From positions 3,318,001-3,382,000 of the forward strand of contig NZ_CP037922.1 of NCBI RefSeq assembly GCF_004355185.1: DNA of 64,000 nucleotides, written 5' to 3'. Position 1 is the first letter of the stretch; every line of letters starts with the position of its first letter. The notes below the pieces were generated by a model, which was not told the origin of the DNA, made no database searches, and saw only the letters and a program-made list of their open reading frames with translations. A program made the position numbers and the translations under genes. Below are positions 1 through 9,942 of the stretch, piece after piece. The DNA is from Hymenobacter radiodurans (GTDB lineage Bacteria; Bacteroidota; Bacteroidia; Cytophagales; Hymenobacteraceae).

Positions 1-69
1 ACGAAGGGCAAATCTTCTTTGATTGCCATTTCTAAAAGAAATCAATAGAGATAACTTAAACTCAAACTA

Positions 70-3000
70 ATGAAGCAGTCTTACTCTGGAGCTTTCATCA
101 AATGTTTGTCCTCTGCAATCATGCTGCTCTTGATGCTGGGGCCGGGCGCATCAGTATCCTCGGGGCAGTCAATTGATGTTATTTACAATGGCCCGATCGC
201 CATTACCAAAGGAGGAACTTACAAGGGCAACTGGCGGAGTCTTGATTCCAAAACACCAGCCATTTCTATTGAGACATCGGAGCCTGTGATTATTGAGAAC
301 TCTAATATTCAAAGCGCAGGCATTCTCATCAGAGCGCATTATCAGAATAACGATGTTACCATTCGCAATACGCGTGGCCTAGCTCTTACGCCCACTATTG
401 ATAATGTGCGGCAGGGACGCTTTTTTGATGCGAACAACTTCAAAAACGCCCATCTGGAGCACAACTTCATGGAGCAAACCTCTGGTATCTACTTAGCTAA
501 CTATGTAGGTGACAAGAGCGCGAAGCAAAGTATTAAAGTGCTGTATAACCAAGCACGTAATATCGATGGTCGTACCCGGAATGGTGGGAAAGAACATGTT
601 CAATTTGTACAGTTCAATGGTGTACAGGGGATTCGTGGGGTGGAAATTGCTTGGAATGAAGTAGTAAATACACCGAACAAAAGCTATGTCGAAGACAACA
701 TCAATATCTACAAGTCGAATGGTACTTCTGACAGCCCAATCTTAATCCATAACAACTATATCCAAGGAGGATATCCAGTTCCTGCAACAGCGACGAACCA
801 TTCGGGAGGGGGAATTTTGTTAGGCGATGGTGATCCCAGTTTTTTTGCAGAAGCCAGTGGTTTTGTAAAGTGTTACAACAACCAGGTAGTCAGCATGCTG
901 AACTATGGCATAGCGGTAGCAAATGGTCATGATATTGAAATCTATAATAACCGTGTTGTTTCAAGTGGCTATGTTGATGGTCAATACCTTAACTCCGCTA
1001 ATGTTGGTATCTATACCTGGAACAGCACAAACAGCAATGATACCGATGAGTACTACTTCAATATCTCAGCGCATGATAACCAAATTGGCTATATAAAGAA
1101 GGGGAATTGGGAGGACAGAAACGACACCTGGTTTCGCAACATTCATGTCAATAGGAATAACACCTCTCTTCCGAACCCTATTACCCCCCAGACAGAACAG
1201 GCAGAATGGACTTCTTGGTTAGAGAAAATCAAGAACCAGAATGTAACACCGGGATTAATTGTAGCAGCCCCTACGCCGGCTCCGGCCCCGAATGTAGCCC
1301 CCAGCATTGTGCTGACGGCGCCAACCAACAACCTAGCTTTGCCCCTGGGCCAGTCGCAGCTGCTGACGGCAACGGCTAGTGACGCGGACGGGGCGGTGCA
1401 GAAGGTGGAGTTCTTCCAGGGCAGCACCAAGCTCGGAGAAGTGACAAGTGCACCATATCAACTCAGCTGGACGGCCACTACGGCCGGCACGGTCGCCTTC
1501 AGTGCCCGCGCCACCGACAACGCGGGGGCTACCACCATGGCCACCGCCGTCACCATCACGGTCAATCCGGCCCCCGCGCAGGCCCCTGCCCCCACGCCGA
1601 CGCCTGCTCCAGCACCCGTTGCACCTGTTAACGCTGCCTTTTATCGGGCAATCAATATCAATGGCAACGCCCTCACATTAGACGGTAATAAATGGGAGGC
1701 CAGCAGCTCCGCATCCAACGTAAGTATTGATGGAGAGTACTTTTCAAACCAGAATGTTACGCTCAATCCATCAACTGATGTGGAACGCACTCAGATGATT
1801 CGCTCATCCATAGGAAGCCGGAACGCAGGTATTGAATTTTCGAATGTTTCTAGCGGCACCTATTTCGTGTACCTATATGTATGGGAAGATAATTTCTCCA
1901 TGCGTTTCAATGTCAGTGTACAAGGTCAAGTAGTTCAGAGTGATATTGTGAGTGGTTCAGCTGGAAGCTGGACGCGCTTAGGGCCATACGCAGCAGCAGT
2001 TACCAATGGTCAGCTGAGCATTCGTGCTATTGGTACTGATAATGCGAATATCTCGGGAGTAGAAATCTGGAAATCTACTACAGCACCAGTGCCTGCGCCA
2101 GCCCCTGCGCCAGTTCCTGCCCCAAATATGGCTCCCAGCATTGCCCTGACAGTGCCCACGAATACCCTGACCGTAGGCCAGAATCAACTGCTGACGGCCA
2201 CAGCCAGTGATGCCGATGGTACTGTGCAGAAAGTAGAGTTCTTTCAGGGCAGCACCAAGTTGGGGGAAGTAACGACCGCTCCTTATCAGCTAAACTGGAT
2301 CGCCGCGACCGCTGGCACGGTAGCTTTTACGGCCCGCGCTACCGATAATGCCGGTGCTTCGACTACGAGCGCAGCTACCTCAATCACGATTAATCCGGCC
2401 CCTGCCCCTACGCCCGTTCCCGCACCAACACCGACGCCCACACCGGCTCCTGCCCCGACGCCATCCCCAACGCCCGCTCCTGCCATAGCTCAACTATATC
2501 GGGCGATAAATATTAACGGGGGGCAATTACATTGGATGGCAATAAGTGGGAAGCCAGCAATGGAGCCTCTAACCTGCAACTCAGTGGCACCTTATTCTCT
2601 AATCAGAATGTCAAACTACGCTCGAATCCTGATCCTGTACGTTCTCAAATGCTTCGCTCTTCAGTGGGTGGTCGAAATGTAAAGGTGCAACTGGCTAATG
2701 TTCCTAACGGTGTATATAGTGTATATGTATATGTATGGGAAGACAACAAGCCGGAGCGTTTCAGCTTAGCACTTAACGATAAAACTGTTTTAACCAATTA
2801 TAACAGCGGTACAGCTGGTAACTGGGATAAAATAGGGCCGTTAGCCGTTACCGTTACCGATGGAATCATACGGTTAGCAAGCTCTGGTGGCGACGCCAAC
2901 ATTTCGGGTATTGAAGTTTGGACTGCTCCCGGCGTCACGCCAGCTCAAATCAGCCCACCAACTACTCTAGCTACCACGAACTCGGTTTCCACGCAATCAT

Positions 3001-3239
3001 TTCCGAATCCTTTTGAAGATGTAGTAACTATTCAGACTGAACTAAAAACGGCTGAAACGATGAATGTTGCTCTCTTTAATCAGGTAGGTCGCCTAATTCA
3101 GAAACGCAGCATCAGCTTCAGTGCTGGGGTTGCTCAAAGCAGCATTGACATGAGTGCTTTAAATCTGCCTACTGGGCGATACTATTTGATGTTCATGTCA
3201 GGAAGTTTGTCAGGTAAAACAATCAAATTGACCAAATAG
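70..3239 (+). CDS. T9SS-exported beta-helix / Ig-like / malectin-like surface protein, interrupted by a frameshift
   Basis: This encodes a large extracellular protein, about 1056 residues once one missing base is restored. In order it has an N-terminal signal peptide (residues 1-33), a region resembling a right-handed parallel beta-helix (about 45-395), a bacterial Ig-like domain (about 410-500), a malectin-like domain beginning FYRAININGN, a second Ig-like domain, a second malectin-like domain, and a C-terminal T9SS type A sorting tail (FPNPFEDVV through to IKLTK). Linkers are Pro-Ala-Thr rich. The frame breaks at the run of six G at 2518-2523. With a seventh G the reading continues NGGAITLDGNKWEAS, matching NGNALTLDGNKWEAS in the first malectin-like repeat. 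The remainder is open to 3239. A carbohydrate-binding role at the cell surface is inferred from domain type. Enzymatic activity is not evident. Confidence 0.8.
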
Positions 3240-3260
3240 CTTTAGTTCACTCACTTAGTA

Positions 3261-3309
3261 AAGACGTAAAAAAGCCCGACCTAAATGGTCGGGTTTTTTT
3301 TACGTCTTT
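3261..3309. terminator. Bidirectional intrinsic terminator after the T9SS gene
   Basis: The stem CCCGACC (3275-3281) pairs with GGTCGGG (3287-3293) around a TAAAT loop. It is flanked by an A run and a T run, and the complementarity extends outward through AAGACGT / ACGTCTT. It follows the stop codon at 3239 by about 20 bases. Confidence 0.85.
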
Positions 3310-3637
3310 CTATCTACTAAATGTGGCTAAAAGGCAGGTTTCTAAATCGATAAATAAGTTAAGGATAGCAGCTAGTAGTACATAACTGTGATTCTACCCA
3401 GGGGGCAAATCCCCATGATGTGTATTTTGATTAGATAGAGGAAGGAAACTGTCTCTTGCTGTTTAAAGATAATTTATGATCAACATTCTAATGATCAGTT
3501 ATTTAATGATGAGTTATTAGCTGAGTAGCGCAATAATTTAATTTAATTTTTACAGTAATTTATTGCACTATAAAATATTGCAAGTACATTTATTGATAAA
3601 TCATTACAACAAGACTATATAGTTTCCCCATCTGCAC
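3310..3637. other. AT-rich intergenic region upstream of the gmd-like gene
   Basis: There is no convincing coding frame. It holds a five-G version of the interspersed motif (CAGGGGGCAAAT, around 3399-3410) and then about 200 bases of AT-rich sequence running to the next start codon. It presumably contains the promoter of the gmd-like gene, but no clear -33/-7 pair could be assigned. Confidence 0.5.
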
Positions 3638-4750
3638 ATGAAAAGGGCTTTGATAACGGGCATTAGGGGACAAGATGGCTTCTCCTTAGCTCAGTTACTA
3701 CTAGAAAAAGGCTATGAAGTGCACGGAATCAAAAGACATGCTTCCCTGTTCAGTTATGAGCAAGCGGATATATCTTATCAAGCTGGCTGTCTGAATAATA
3801 GCAGTTTTAATATGCATTATGCTGACCTTACTGATACGGCCACGCTCACGCGACTCGTGCAAGAAATTCAGCCAGATGAGATATACAATTTCGGAGTGGT
3901 GTCTTACATGAAATTACCATTCGAGACACCGGAGTATACAGAGGAAGTTAATGGCCTTTGTACACTACGAATGTTGGAAGTTGTGCGCGCTAGCAACTTA
4001 GCTAACAGCGTACGCGTTTATCAAGCAGCGACCCCACAAACGAAGACTGCATTACAGCCAGTAACTGAGTCGGAACCTAAATCTCAGCATACTTTTTTTT
4101 CTTCCTTCACAGCCGCACTTTCTTCCCATAAACTAATAGCTAAACACCGTGCGGCCTACGGGTTGTATGCATGCAATGGATATCTATTCAACTATGAGTT
4201 TCCGCGTCGTGGCGAAACGACTCTCGTTCACAAAATCACTCAGAGCGCTGTTCGCATCGCCCTCGGCTTGCAGGGCACACTGTATCTCGACTCGCTAGAG
4301 GCACGCCACGATTGGGGTTATCCTCAAGATTATGCGGAAGCTATCTGGCGCGTGCTACAGCAGGAAATGCCCGAAGATTATGTCATTGCTACGACAGTTA
4401 TGACCACTGTGCGTGAATTCGTGCGATTGGTTTTTGCTGAATTAGGAGTGGACGTTGTGTTTCAGGGTAATGACACTCAGGAGATTGGCTACGTTGTAGC
4501 ATGTCACAACAACGATTACGCTTTAATGCCGGGTCAAACAGTTGTTGCTATAGATTCAACCTATTATCGTGCACACACCGTAGAACCCTCATTGGCCGAA
4601 GCTAGCAAGTCGCGACGTCAATTAGGCTGGAAACCCCGCCACAACCTTCACTTGTTGATACAAGAGATGGTGCAGCACGACTTACACCTTTTCAGTCGTC
4701 AGACTGCTTTAATTAAATCTGGTCAGCAAGTACTGCTTCAGCCCAACTAA
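3638..4750 (+). CDS. GDP-mannose 4,6-dehydratase homologue with lost catalytic residues
   Basis: At 370 residues this is full length for Gmd and follows the family closely: the Rossmann motif TGIRGQDG (7-14), GYEVHGIKR, QEIQPDEIYN, FETPEYT, YACNG, RRGET, RIALGLQG and LGWKPR. The active site does not follow. By the E. coli Gmd numbering I recall (Thr132, Glu134, Tyr156, Lys160), this protein keeps Thr132 but has Gln134, Ser156 and Ala160. The STSELYG loop reads ATPQTKT and the AQSHV loop reads VVSYM. Intact Gmd converts GDP-mannose to GDP-4-keto-6-deoxymannose. This copy probably cannot, though it may still bind NADP(H) or a nucleotide sugar. It lies 57 bases upstream of an intact GDP-fucose synthase, so a structural or regulatory partner role, or recent decay, are both possible. 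No stop codons interrupt it. Confidence 0.8.
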   Translation: MKRALITGIRGQDGFSLAQLLLEKGYEVHGIKRHASLFSYEQADISYQAGCLNNSSFNMHYADLTDTATLTRLVQEIQPDEIYNFGVVSYMKLPFETPEYTEEVNGLCTLRMLEVVRASNLANSVRVYQAATPQTKTALQPVTESEPKSQHTFFSSFTAALSSHKLIAKHRAAYGLYACNGYLFNYEFPRRGETTLVHKITQSAVRIALGLQGTLYLDSLEARHDWGYPQDYAEAIWRVLQQEMPEDYVIATTVMTTVREFVRLVFAELGVDVVFQGNDTQEIGYVVACHNNDYALMPGQTVVAIDSTYYRAHTVEPSLAEASKSRRQLGWKPRHNLHLLIQEMVQHDLHLFSRQTALIKSGQQVLLQPN

Positions 4751-4807
4751 TACGCTCCCTCTTCTACCCAACCTCACCATTCTCTTCTTTCGCTTTACGT
4801 TTTTCCG

Positions 4808-5770
4808 ATGGAGTTATCTGCCAAAATATATATTGCCGGTCACCGCGGCATGGTTGGCTCGGCCATTGAACGCCGCCTGCGAGCTGCGAACTACCAAAAT
4901 TTGGTGATGCGTACTTCCCAAGAGTTGGACCTGCGCGACCAAGCAGCAGTTGCCGATTTTTTTGCCACTGAACGTCCAGAGTATGTTTTCCTAGCTGCCG
5001 CTCATGTGGGGGGCATTTATGCAAACAGTACGTATCCATCTGATTTTCTCTATGATAATCTGATGATTCAAGCTAATGTGTTGCAGCAGAGCTATGTGCA
5101 TCACGTTCAGAAGCTTCTGTTTTTAGGCTCGTCGTGCATATATCCACGTTTGGCGTCGCAGCCATTGCGTGAAGAATACTTGCTTTCTGGCCCTTTAGAG
5201 CAAACCAATGAGCCCTATGCTATAGCTAAACTTGCTGGAGTAAAACAGTGCCAGGCATATCGCCGCCAGCATGGTTGTTCGTTTATCTCGGCCATTCCCA
5301 CAAATATCTACGGCCCCCACGATAACTACCACGCTCAAAATTCGCATGTATTACCTGCGTTGCTACGTAAGTTTCACGAAGCCCGCATGAATGAGTCGCC
5401 GACTGTAGAAGTATGGGGAACCGGTACGCCCCGTCGCGAATTTCTGCACGTTGACGACTTAGCCGATGCCTGCCTTCACCTTATGCTGCGCTACGATGGC
5501 GCAGAACCGATTAACGTAGGCACAGGCGAAGATATTTCTATTGCCGACTTAGCCCGTTTAATTCAGCGTATTACCGGCTACCGTGGAAAGTTGCGCTTCA
5601 ATGCATTGATGCCCGATGGAACACCACGTAAAATACTGGATGTTAGCAAACTAGCGAGCATGGGATGGCGAGCTTCTATTCCGCTGGATAAGGGCTTGGC
5701 TTCTGTGTATGCTTTGGCAGAATGGGAGTCAGAGCCTCAGTCAATGGGAGAATCGGTATCTACGAACTAG
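4808..5770 (+). CDS. fcl: GDP-L-fucose synthase
   Basis: This NADPH-dependent 3,5-epimerase/4-reductase turns GDP-4-keto-6-deoxymannose into GDP-L-fucose for surface glycans. The 320 residues show the nucleotide-binding GHRGMVGSA (11-19), AAHVGGIYAN, the catalytic SSCIYP serine segment, YAIAKLAG with the catalytic Tyr and Lys, and the downstream TNIYGPHDNYH and RREFLHVDDLADA signatures. All are intact, unlike the upstream gmd-like gene. A reverse copy of the interspersed motif at 5008 encodes the conserved VGGI. It is convergent with the minus-strand glycan genes and separated from them by a terminator. A functional Gmd must be supplied from elsewhere if GDP-fucose is made. Confidence 0.93.
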   Translation: MELSAKIYIAGHRGMVGSAIERRLRAANYQNLVMRTSQELDLRDQAAVADFFATERPEYVFLAAAHVGGIYANSTYPSDFLYDNLMIQANVLQQSYVHHVQKLLFLGSSCIYPRLASQPLREEYLLSGPLEQTNEPYAIAKLAGVKQCQAYRRQHGCSFISAIPTNIYGPHDNYHAQNSHVLPALLRKFHEARMNESPTVEVWGTGTPRREFLHVDDLADACLHLMLRYDGAEPINVGTGEDISIADLARLIQRITGYRGKLRFNALMPDGTPRKILDVSKLASMGWRASIPLDKGLASVYALAEWESEPQSMGESVSTN

Positions 5771-5784
5771 CTGTTTTCATTCAT

Positions 5785-5822
5785 ACAAAAAAGCCCCCCA
5801 AAAGAATTTGGGGGGCTTTTTT
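5785..5822. terminator. Bidirectional terminator built from an inverted motif pair
   Basis: AAAAAAGCCCCCCAAA pairs with TTTGGGGGGCTTTTTT around a short loop, between the convergent fcl and GT4 genes. Each arm is a full copy of the interspersed motif. Confidence 0.92.
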
Positions 5823-5845
5823 AGGTGTATAGCTTCATATGGCAG

Positions 5846-7051
5846 CTATGAATGTAACGCTTTTCTAACTCCAGTTGCGGCCGTCCGCTCCGTTAACACT
5901 GATTGATAAATAGAAACTAGCTGCTGGTAATTGCGCTCTGGAGAGTAACGGGTATCGTATGACTTCCGAGCATTTTGCCCAAGTGTTGCGGCCAACTCAG
6001 CGTCAGTGCATAACCGCAGGGCTTGTGTAATTAAACTATCGGCATTACCCGCTTCAAAATGCAGGCCGTTGGTTTCATGTTGAATCAATTCGCCCAGTCC
6101 GCCCAGTCTCGAAGCTATTACGGGGGTACCCGCGGCAAATGCTTCCAATACTACCAGTGGCATTCCTTCATACCACGTTGAGGCTACAACCAAGGCGCGG
6201 GCGTGCTGGAGTGCTAGTGCCACCGTTGCACGCGTACTGAAACCAGTATATGTGATAAACGAACATCGGGCAGCCCGCTCCTCCACTTCAGCGCGCAGAG
6301 GGCCCTCGCCAATTATATGCAAAGGAAATTTACCCTTTTCAGCTGCATCCAATAAAACAAGAATCCCTTTTTCCGGAGTCAATCGACCAATAAACAACAG
6401 TTGCGCTGACCGTTGTGCCGGACCAATTCCACAATCAGGCACTGAATTTACTTTCACAACTACTTGCTCAGGCCGCAGCTTAAGGGAAGAATTAACAATA
6501 ATATTTCGGGCAAAATCGGTAAGGACCAAATATCTATCAACCTTCTCACGCCAGGTACCCAGCAGCTTATGCACACCGGTCATAACTGCGACCGAAGCAG
6601 TCTGCATGCGAGAGTTTCGATAGACACCCCGTTTGATTGCGTCCCAGGGAAACAGCTGATGTACACTTTTCTCATAAATCTGCCCGTCGGTATACAATAT
6701 CGCGCTAGGGCAAATCAGACGATAATTGTGCAAGGTCATCACAACGGGGACACCAGCGGCGGCGGCGGCGTAGAGCAAAGAAGGCGACCCAACCGGGAAG
6801 AAATTATGTAGATGAATGATATCGGGTCGGAAATCCTCTATTGTTTTCTTCAACAATCGAGCACTGCTCGGATTATATAGACTTCGGGCACCAGTAAGCA
6901 GTTTGTCCCACGCAGACTGAATATTATCATTGTCAAACTCTAAGGTATCGACAGGGTGGCCGTGAGCCCTTAGTAGTTCTAGCTCTGCCCTAAAAACCAC
7001 ATCCTCACCGCCTGCTTGCTGATAGCGATTATGAAGCAAAAGAATTCGCAT
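5846..7051 (-). CDS. GT4-family glycosyltransferase
   Basis: This 401-residue GT-B retaining glycosyltransferase adds a sugar from a nucleotide donor to a growing surface glycan at the cytoplasmic face. The start MRILLLHNRYQQAGGEDVV is typical of the family's N-terminal Rossmann domain. The C-terminal domain has LLFIGRLTPEKG and the EGMPLVVLE form of the E-x7-E donor-binding motif (about 309-317), followed by AGTPVIAS. It is the last gene of the minus-strand polysaccharide cluster, 6 bases after the aminotransferase gene, which suggests co-transcription. Sugar specificity cannot be read from the sequence. Confidence 0.88.
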   Translation of the reverse strand: MRILLLHNRYQQAGGEDVVFRAELELLRAHGHPVDTLEFDNDNIQSAWDKLLTGARSLYNPSSARLLKKTIEDFRPDIIHLHNFFPVGSPSLLYAAAAAGVPVVMTLHNYRLICPSAILYTDGQIYEKSVHQLFPWDAIKRGVYRNSRMQTASVAVMTGVHKLLGTWREKVDRYLVLTDFARNIIVNSSLKLRPEQVVVKVNSVPDCGIGPAQRSAQLLFIGRLTPEKGILVLLDAAEKGKFPLHIIGEGPLRAEVEERAARCSFITYTGFSTRATVALALQHARALVVASTWYEGMPLVVLEAFAAGTPVIASRLGGLGELIQHETNGLHFEAGNADSLITQALRLCTDAELAATLGQNARKSYDTRYSPERNYQQLVSIYQSVLTERTAATGVRKALHS

Positions 7052-7057
7052 ACCTTA

Positions 7058-8422
7058 TCAATTGCGGGCACGATACACCGATTGTACTGGGCGTCCTACT
7101 AAATATTTATCAATTCCCTCATCCAAAGCCCGGCGATAAATCCCTAGGGCCCCATGCACGCGCTCAATGGTAGTATCTACTACGGCTGGGGTATGGGAAT
7201 AGCTGATTACAAAGGAGGGCAGCAGCAATCCGCGACGCAATGTTTCCTGTAAAAAGAGGGTGCGAAAAGCCTGTGAAGGCTGTCCCTGTGCATCACGTGA
7301 ACCATAAAAAAGGCAGCTGCTTTGCCCAAAAATGGGAACGTTGTCCTCTAAATTATAATCTCGCACGGCGGCCAGTAAACCTTGTCGCAACCGCTCACCT
7401 TGTTCGTTTAGATGCGCTATTACTGGCTCCTGCCGATATATCTGCATGACTGCGCGTGCTGCTGCTAGTGAATGTGATTCGGCACCATACGTTGTAGAAA
7501 GCAGGAATACCCGATCCCGGTCCTTCTGACGCAGACCACCTAATTCCATCAACTCACGCCGGCCAGTCAAAGCGGCAATCGAAAAACCATTGCCGAGTGC
7601 TTTGCCGAAAGCGCTCAGATCAGGGCGCACCCCATGTACTCCTTGTCCGCCGCTAATATGGGAGCGAAAACCCGCCACTATTTCGTCGAATATCAGGATT
7701 ACTCCATTTTGGGTGCAGAGGTCACGAACGGCTTGCAGATAGCCCGGAAGCGGCGGCACATCGCGCTCCACCTCCATTATAGCGGCCGCAATATTATTAG
7801 GATGAGCCGCAAATAAGGCCTCTAGGGAAGCGATATCATTGTAGCGAAAGTGCAGGGACTGTTCGCGTACAGCTTTTGGAATACCCGCACTAACGGCTGT
7901 GGTACCGATAAACCAGTCATCGACTGAGAAAAATGGGTGGTCAGCACACACGGCTATCAGATCGCGACCTGTATAAGCGCGGGCCAGCTTAACGGCAGCA
8001 CTGGTAGCATCGGACCCGTTCTTGGTAAACTTAACCATGTCGCCAGCTTGCGTCAGGTCCAGAAATTCCTCTGCGGTTGCCAGCTCAAGGGTGGCCGGCC
8101 GGCCAAAGTTGATTCCCCGCGTCATCTCGGCCTGAGCCGCACTGACCACCGGAGCAAATGCATGTCCCAGCGTGACGGAGCGCAGCCCCATGCCGTATTC
8201 GATAAATTCGTTGCCGTCTACATCCCAGACTCGACAGCCCGCGCCCCGCTCAATGTACGGCGCCATGTGTTCCGGAAATTGATCATCTCCCTTCGCATAC
8301 GTGTGACTACCACCAGGAATTACCGCGTGAAAGCGCTCCTGTAGAGCTTTAGAAGCAGCAAAGCTCGGCTCGGCGTGGCTAGTGCCTACAGCTATTGTGT
8401 TTGGCTTGGCGGATGAATTCAT
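7058..8422 (-). CDS. HemL-like class III PLP aminotransferase / aminomutase of the glycan cluster
   Basis: This 454-residue class III PLP enzyme is in the glutamate-1-semialdehyde aminomutase family. It shows GGSHTYAKGDDQ near the N terminus, the TKNGSDATSAAVKLARAYTG phosphate-binding segment, the IFDEIVAGFR aspartate motif and the likely Schiff-base Lys in SAFGKALGNG. True HemL makes 5-aminolevulinate for tetrapyrroles. The position here, between a glycosyltransferase and sugar-modifying enzymes, suggests instead that it transfers an amino group to or within a sugar or small acid used in the glycan. That is inference from context. A copy of hemL may exist outside the window. Confidence 0.85.
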   Translation of the reverse strand: MNSSAKPNTIAVGTSHAEPSFAASKALQERFHAVIPGGSHTYAKGDDQFPEHMAPYIERGAGCRVWDVDGNEFIEYGMGLRSVTLGHAFAPVVSAAQAEMTRGINFGRPATLELATAEEFLDLTQAGDMVKFTKNGSDATSAAVKLARAYTGRDLIAVCADHPFFSVDDWFIGTTAVSAGIPKAVREQSLHFRYNDIASLEALFAAHPNNIAAAIMEVERDVPPLPGYLQAVRDLCTQNGVILIFDEIVAGFRSHISGGQGVHGVRPDLSAFGKALGNGFSIAALTGRRELMELGGLRQKDRDRVFLLSTTYGAESHSLAAARAVMQIYRQEPVIAHLNEQGERLRQGLLAAVRDYNLEDNVPIFGQSSCLFYGSRDAQGQPSQAFRTLFLQETLRRGLLLPSFVISYSHTPAVVDTTIERVHGALGIYRRALDEGIDKYLVGRPVQSVYRARN

Positions 8423-8476
8423 AGCAGATGATACTTAGCAACAAGCAAATGATTTTGATAGACTTACCTGACTGCT

Positions 8477-9817
8477 CTATGCAGCGTGGGCGAGTAAGCC
8501 ACAGGCCAATAAAGCGGCAGCAGCTTTCTCTATCAGTCCGTAGGATAAGCCAGATTGCTCCGCTATAGCAAGCAGAGAATGTTCTTCGTCGGAAAGGTTG
8601 AGCACCCAAAGTAATGCCATCTGCCAATCGGCTCCTTCCGTACCACCGCCGACACCTTTGTAAAGCCCGCGACGGCCCAATTGAGGCTCGCCATACGGAC
8701 TTAGGTTACAGTATCGTTTATTGGTTTCGAGCACGTTGCACACTTGACTGAATATGTCGATGGCTTGACTCAGGTGCTCGGGACGCACAAAATCGAGGTT
8801 ATCGGCGGAGGTGTGATACTCGGCAAACTCCCCAAAAGGTGTGCGTGAAAGACAACCGACAGGTAAATTAAAACCTGGTGAGCAATATTGCCGCTCATCG
8901 TAGCCATAGGGCGAAAAGGCGCGTATCTCGTGCGGTAAACGCGAATCGCGCAACACTATAGCCACGGCCCGATCAACATCGGCAGCACCGCGGCGCGATT
9001 TCTTGTAGGTAAAATTGCCAGGGCCACCTAACAGCGTGGCAACCAATCCATGCTGAATGTGCTGGACGGTTTCAGTATTTCGGCTCAGCCACGTAATGGA
9101 GCCAATAGTGCCAGGGATGAATACAAACCGATAAGAATACTGGCGCGACTGCTCCGCTAAGTGCCGCGCCAAGAACGTAGCCACCGCAATACCCGAGAGG
9201 TTATCATTAGCGAGCGACGGATGACAGCAATGGCAGGAGATTAGCACTTCCTCCTCGCTGCTACCAGGCAGTAATAGCTCCCCATAGGTTAAGGCACCCG
9301 CAGAGTCTAGCGTGCTATCAATACATACCTCATAACGACCGTTCGAAAGAGCTAGACGTGCCTGGTGAGCCAGACAAAAACCCCAATTGGGTTGATAATA
9401 CGAGGTGCGATACGGGATAAGGTCGGGCTGGTCGGGCAGCGAGAACAGATGCTCGTCCAGTTCAGCGCGCGTAAACCAACCGTGCACGGGCGTACTGTAA
9501 TTGAGCACATGCAGGTTATGCTGCTGAAAATCAATAACCCGCTCCCCTTGCTCATTCTTTACCCAGGCATCTCGGATGTTCCATTCGGCCGGAACCGTCC
9601 AATCGAGTGCGGGCGTACCGCTAGGCACTTCATGAATTACCAGTTCGGGCAGATACTCACGCAGAATACCCAATGTTTCCCGCACACCATTGCCGGTGAT
9701 ACTGCGGCAGATAGGAAACAACCGCTCCATCAATCCAAACGGCGTTCTTGGCTGCTCAGCGCTTTCTACAACGGTTGAGGGAGCCTGGGGGGCTTTTTTG
9801 GATAGTGGAGAAGTCAT
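8477..9817 (-). CDS. Aminopeptidase-like (DUF4910/DUF2172 type) polysaccharide-cluster protein
   Basis: The family is found repeatedly in surface-polysaccharide clusters and is related to zinc M28 peptidases. The central HCCHPSLANDNLSG segment carries His and Asp residues expected to bind metal. The N-terminal part includes LFPICRSITGNGVR and the C-terminal part resembles a winged-helix segment. The chosen start at 9817 gives 446 residues (MTSPLSKKAPQ). An upstream ATG at 9895 (MKKAPSFSV) would add 26 residues. Both alternative N termini are encoded by copies of the interspersed motif (9787 and the five-G copy at 9881). The substrate is unknown; a hydrolase acting on an amide of the glycan or its precursor is possible. 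Confidence 0.8.
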   Translation of the reverse strand: MTSPLSKKAPQAPSTVVESAEQPRTPFGLMERLFPICRSITGNGVRETLGILREYLPELVIHEVPSGTPALDWTVPAEWNIRDAWVKNEQGERVIDFQQHNLHVLNYSTPVHGWFTRAELDEHLFSLPDQPDLIPYRTSYYQPNWGFCLAHQARLALSNGRYEVCIDSTLDSAGALTYGELLLPGSSEEEVLISCHCCHPSLANDNLSGIAVATFLARHLAEQSRQYSYRFVFIPGTIGSITWLSRNTETVQHIQHGLVATLLGGPGNFTYKKSRRGAADVDRAVAIVLRDSRLPHEIRAFSPYGYDERQYCSPGFNLPVGCLSRTPFGEFAEYHTSADNLDFVRPEHLSQAIDIFSQVCNVLETNKRYCNLSPYGEPQLGRRGLYKGVGGGTEGADWQMALLWVLNLSDEEHSLLAIAEQSGLSYGLIEKAAAALLACGLLAHAA

Positions 9818-9942
9818 GCGCAGAAACAGCAAATGTGAGTTGAACGCTACCTTAAGTCGGAAGCTCCTTACAGAGAAGCTGGGGGCTTTTTTCAACTTCT
9901 ATTACTCCTATCTCCCCAGCCTCTCTGCTGCCATTAGGTACC

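Noticed and set aside
7240..8344. Plus-strand frames opposite the HemL-like gene
   Set aside because: They are antisense shadows of a strongly conserved minus-strand gene, with arbitrary composition.
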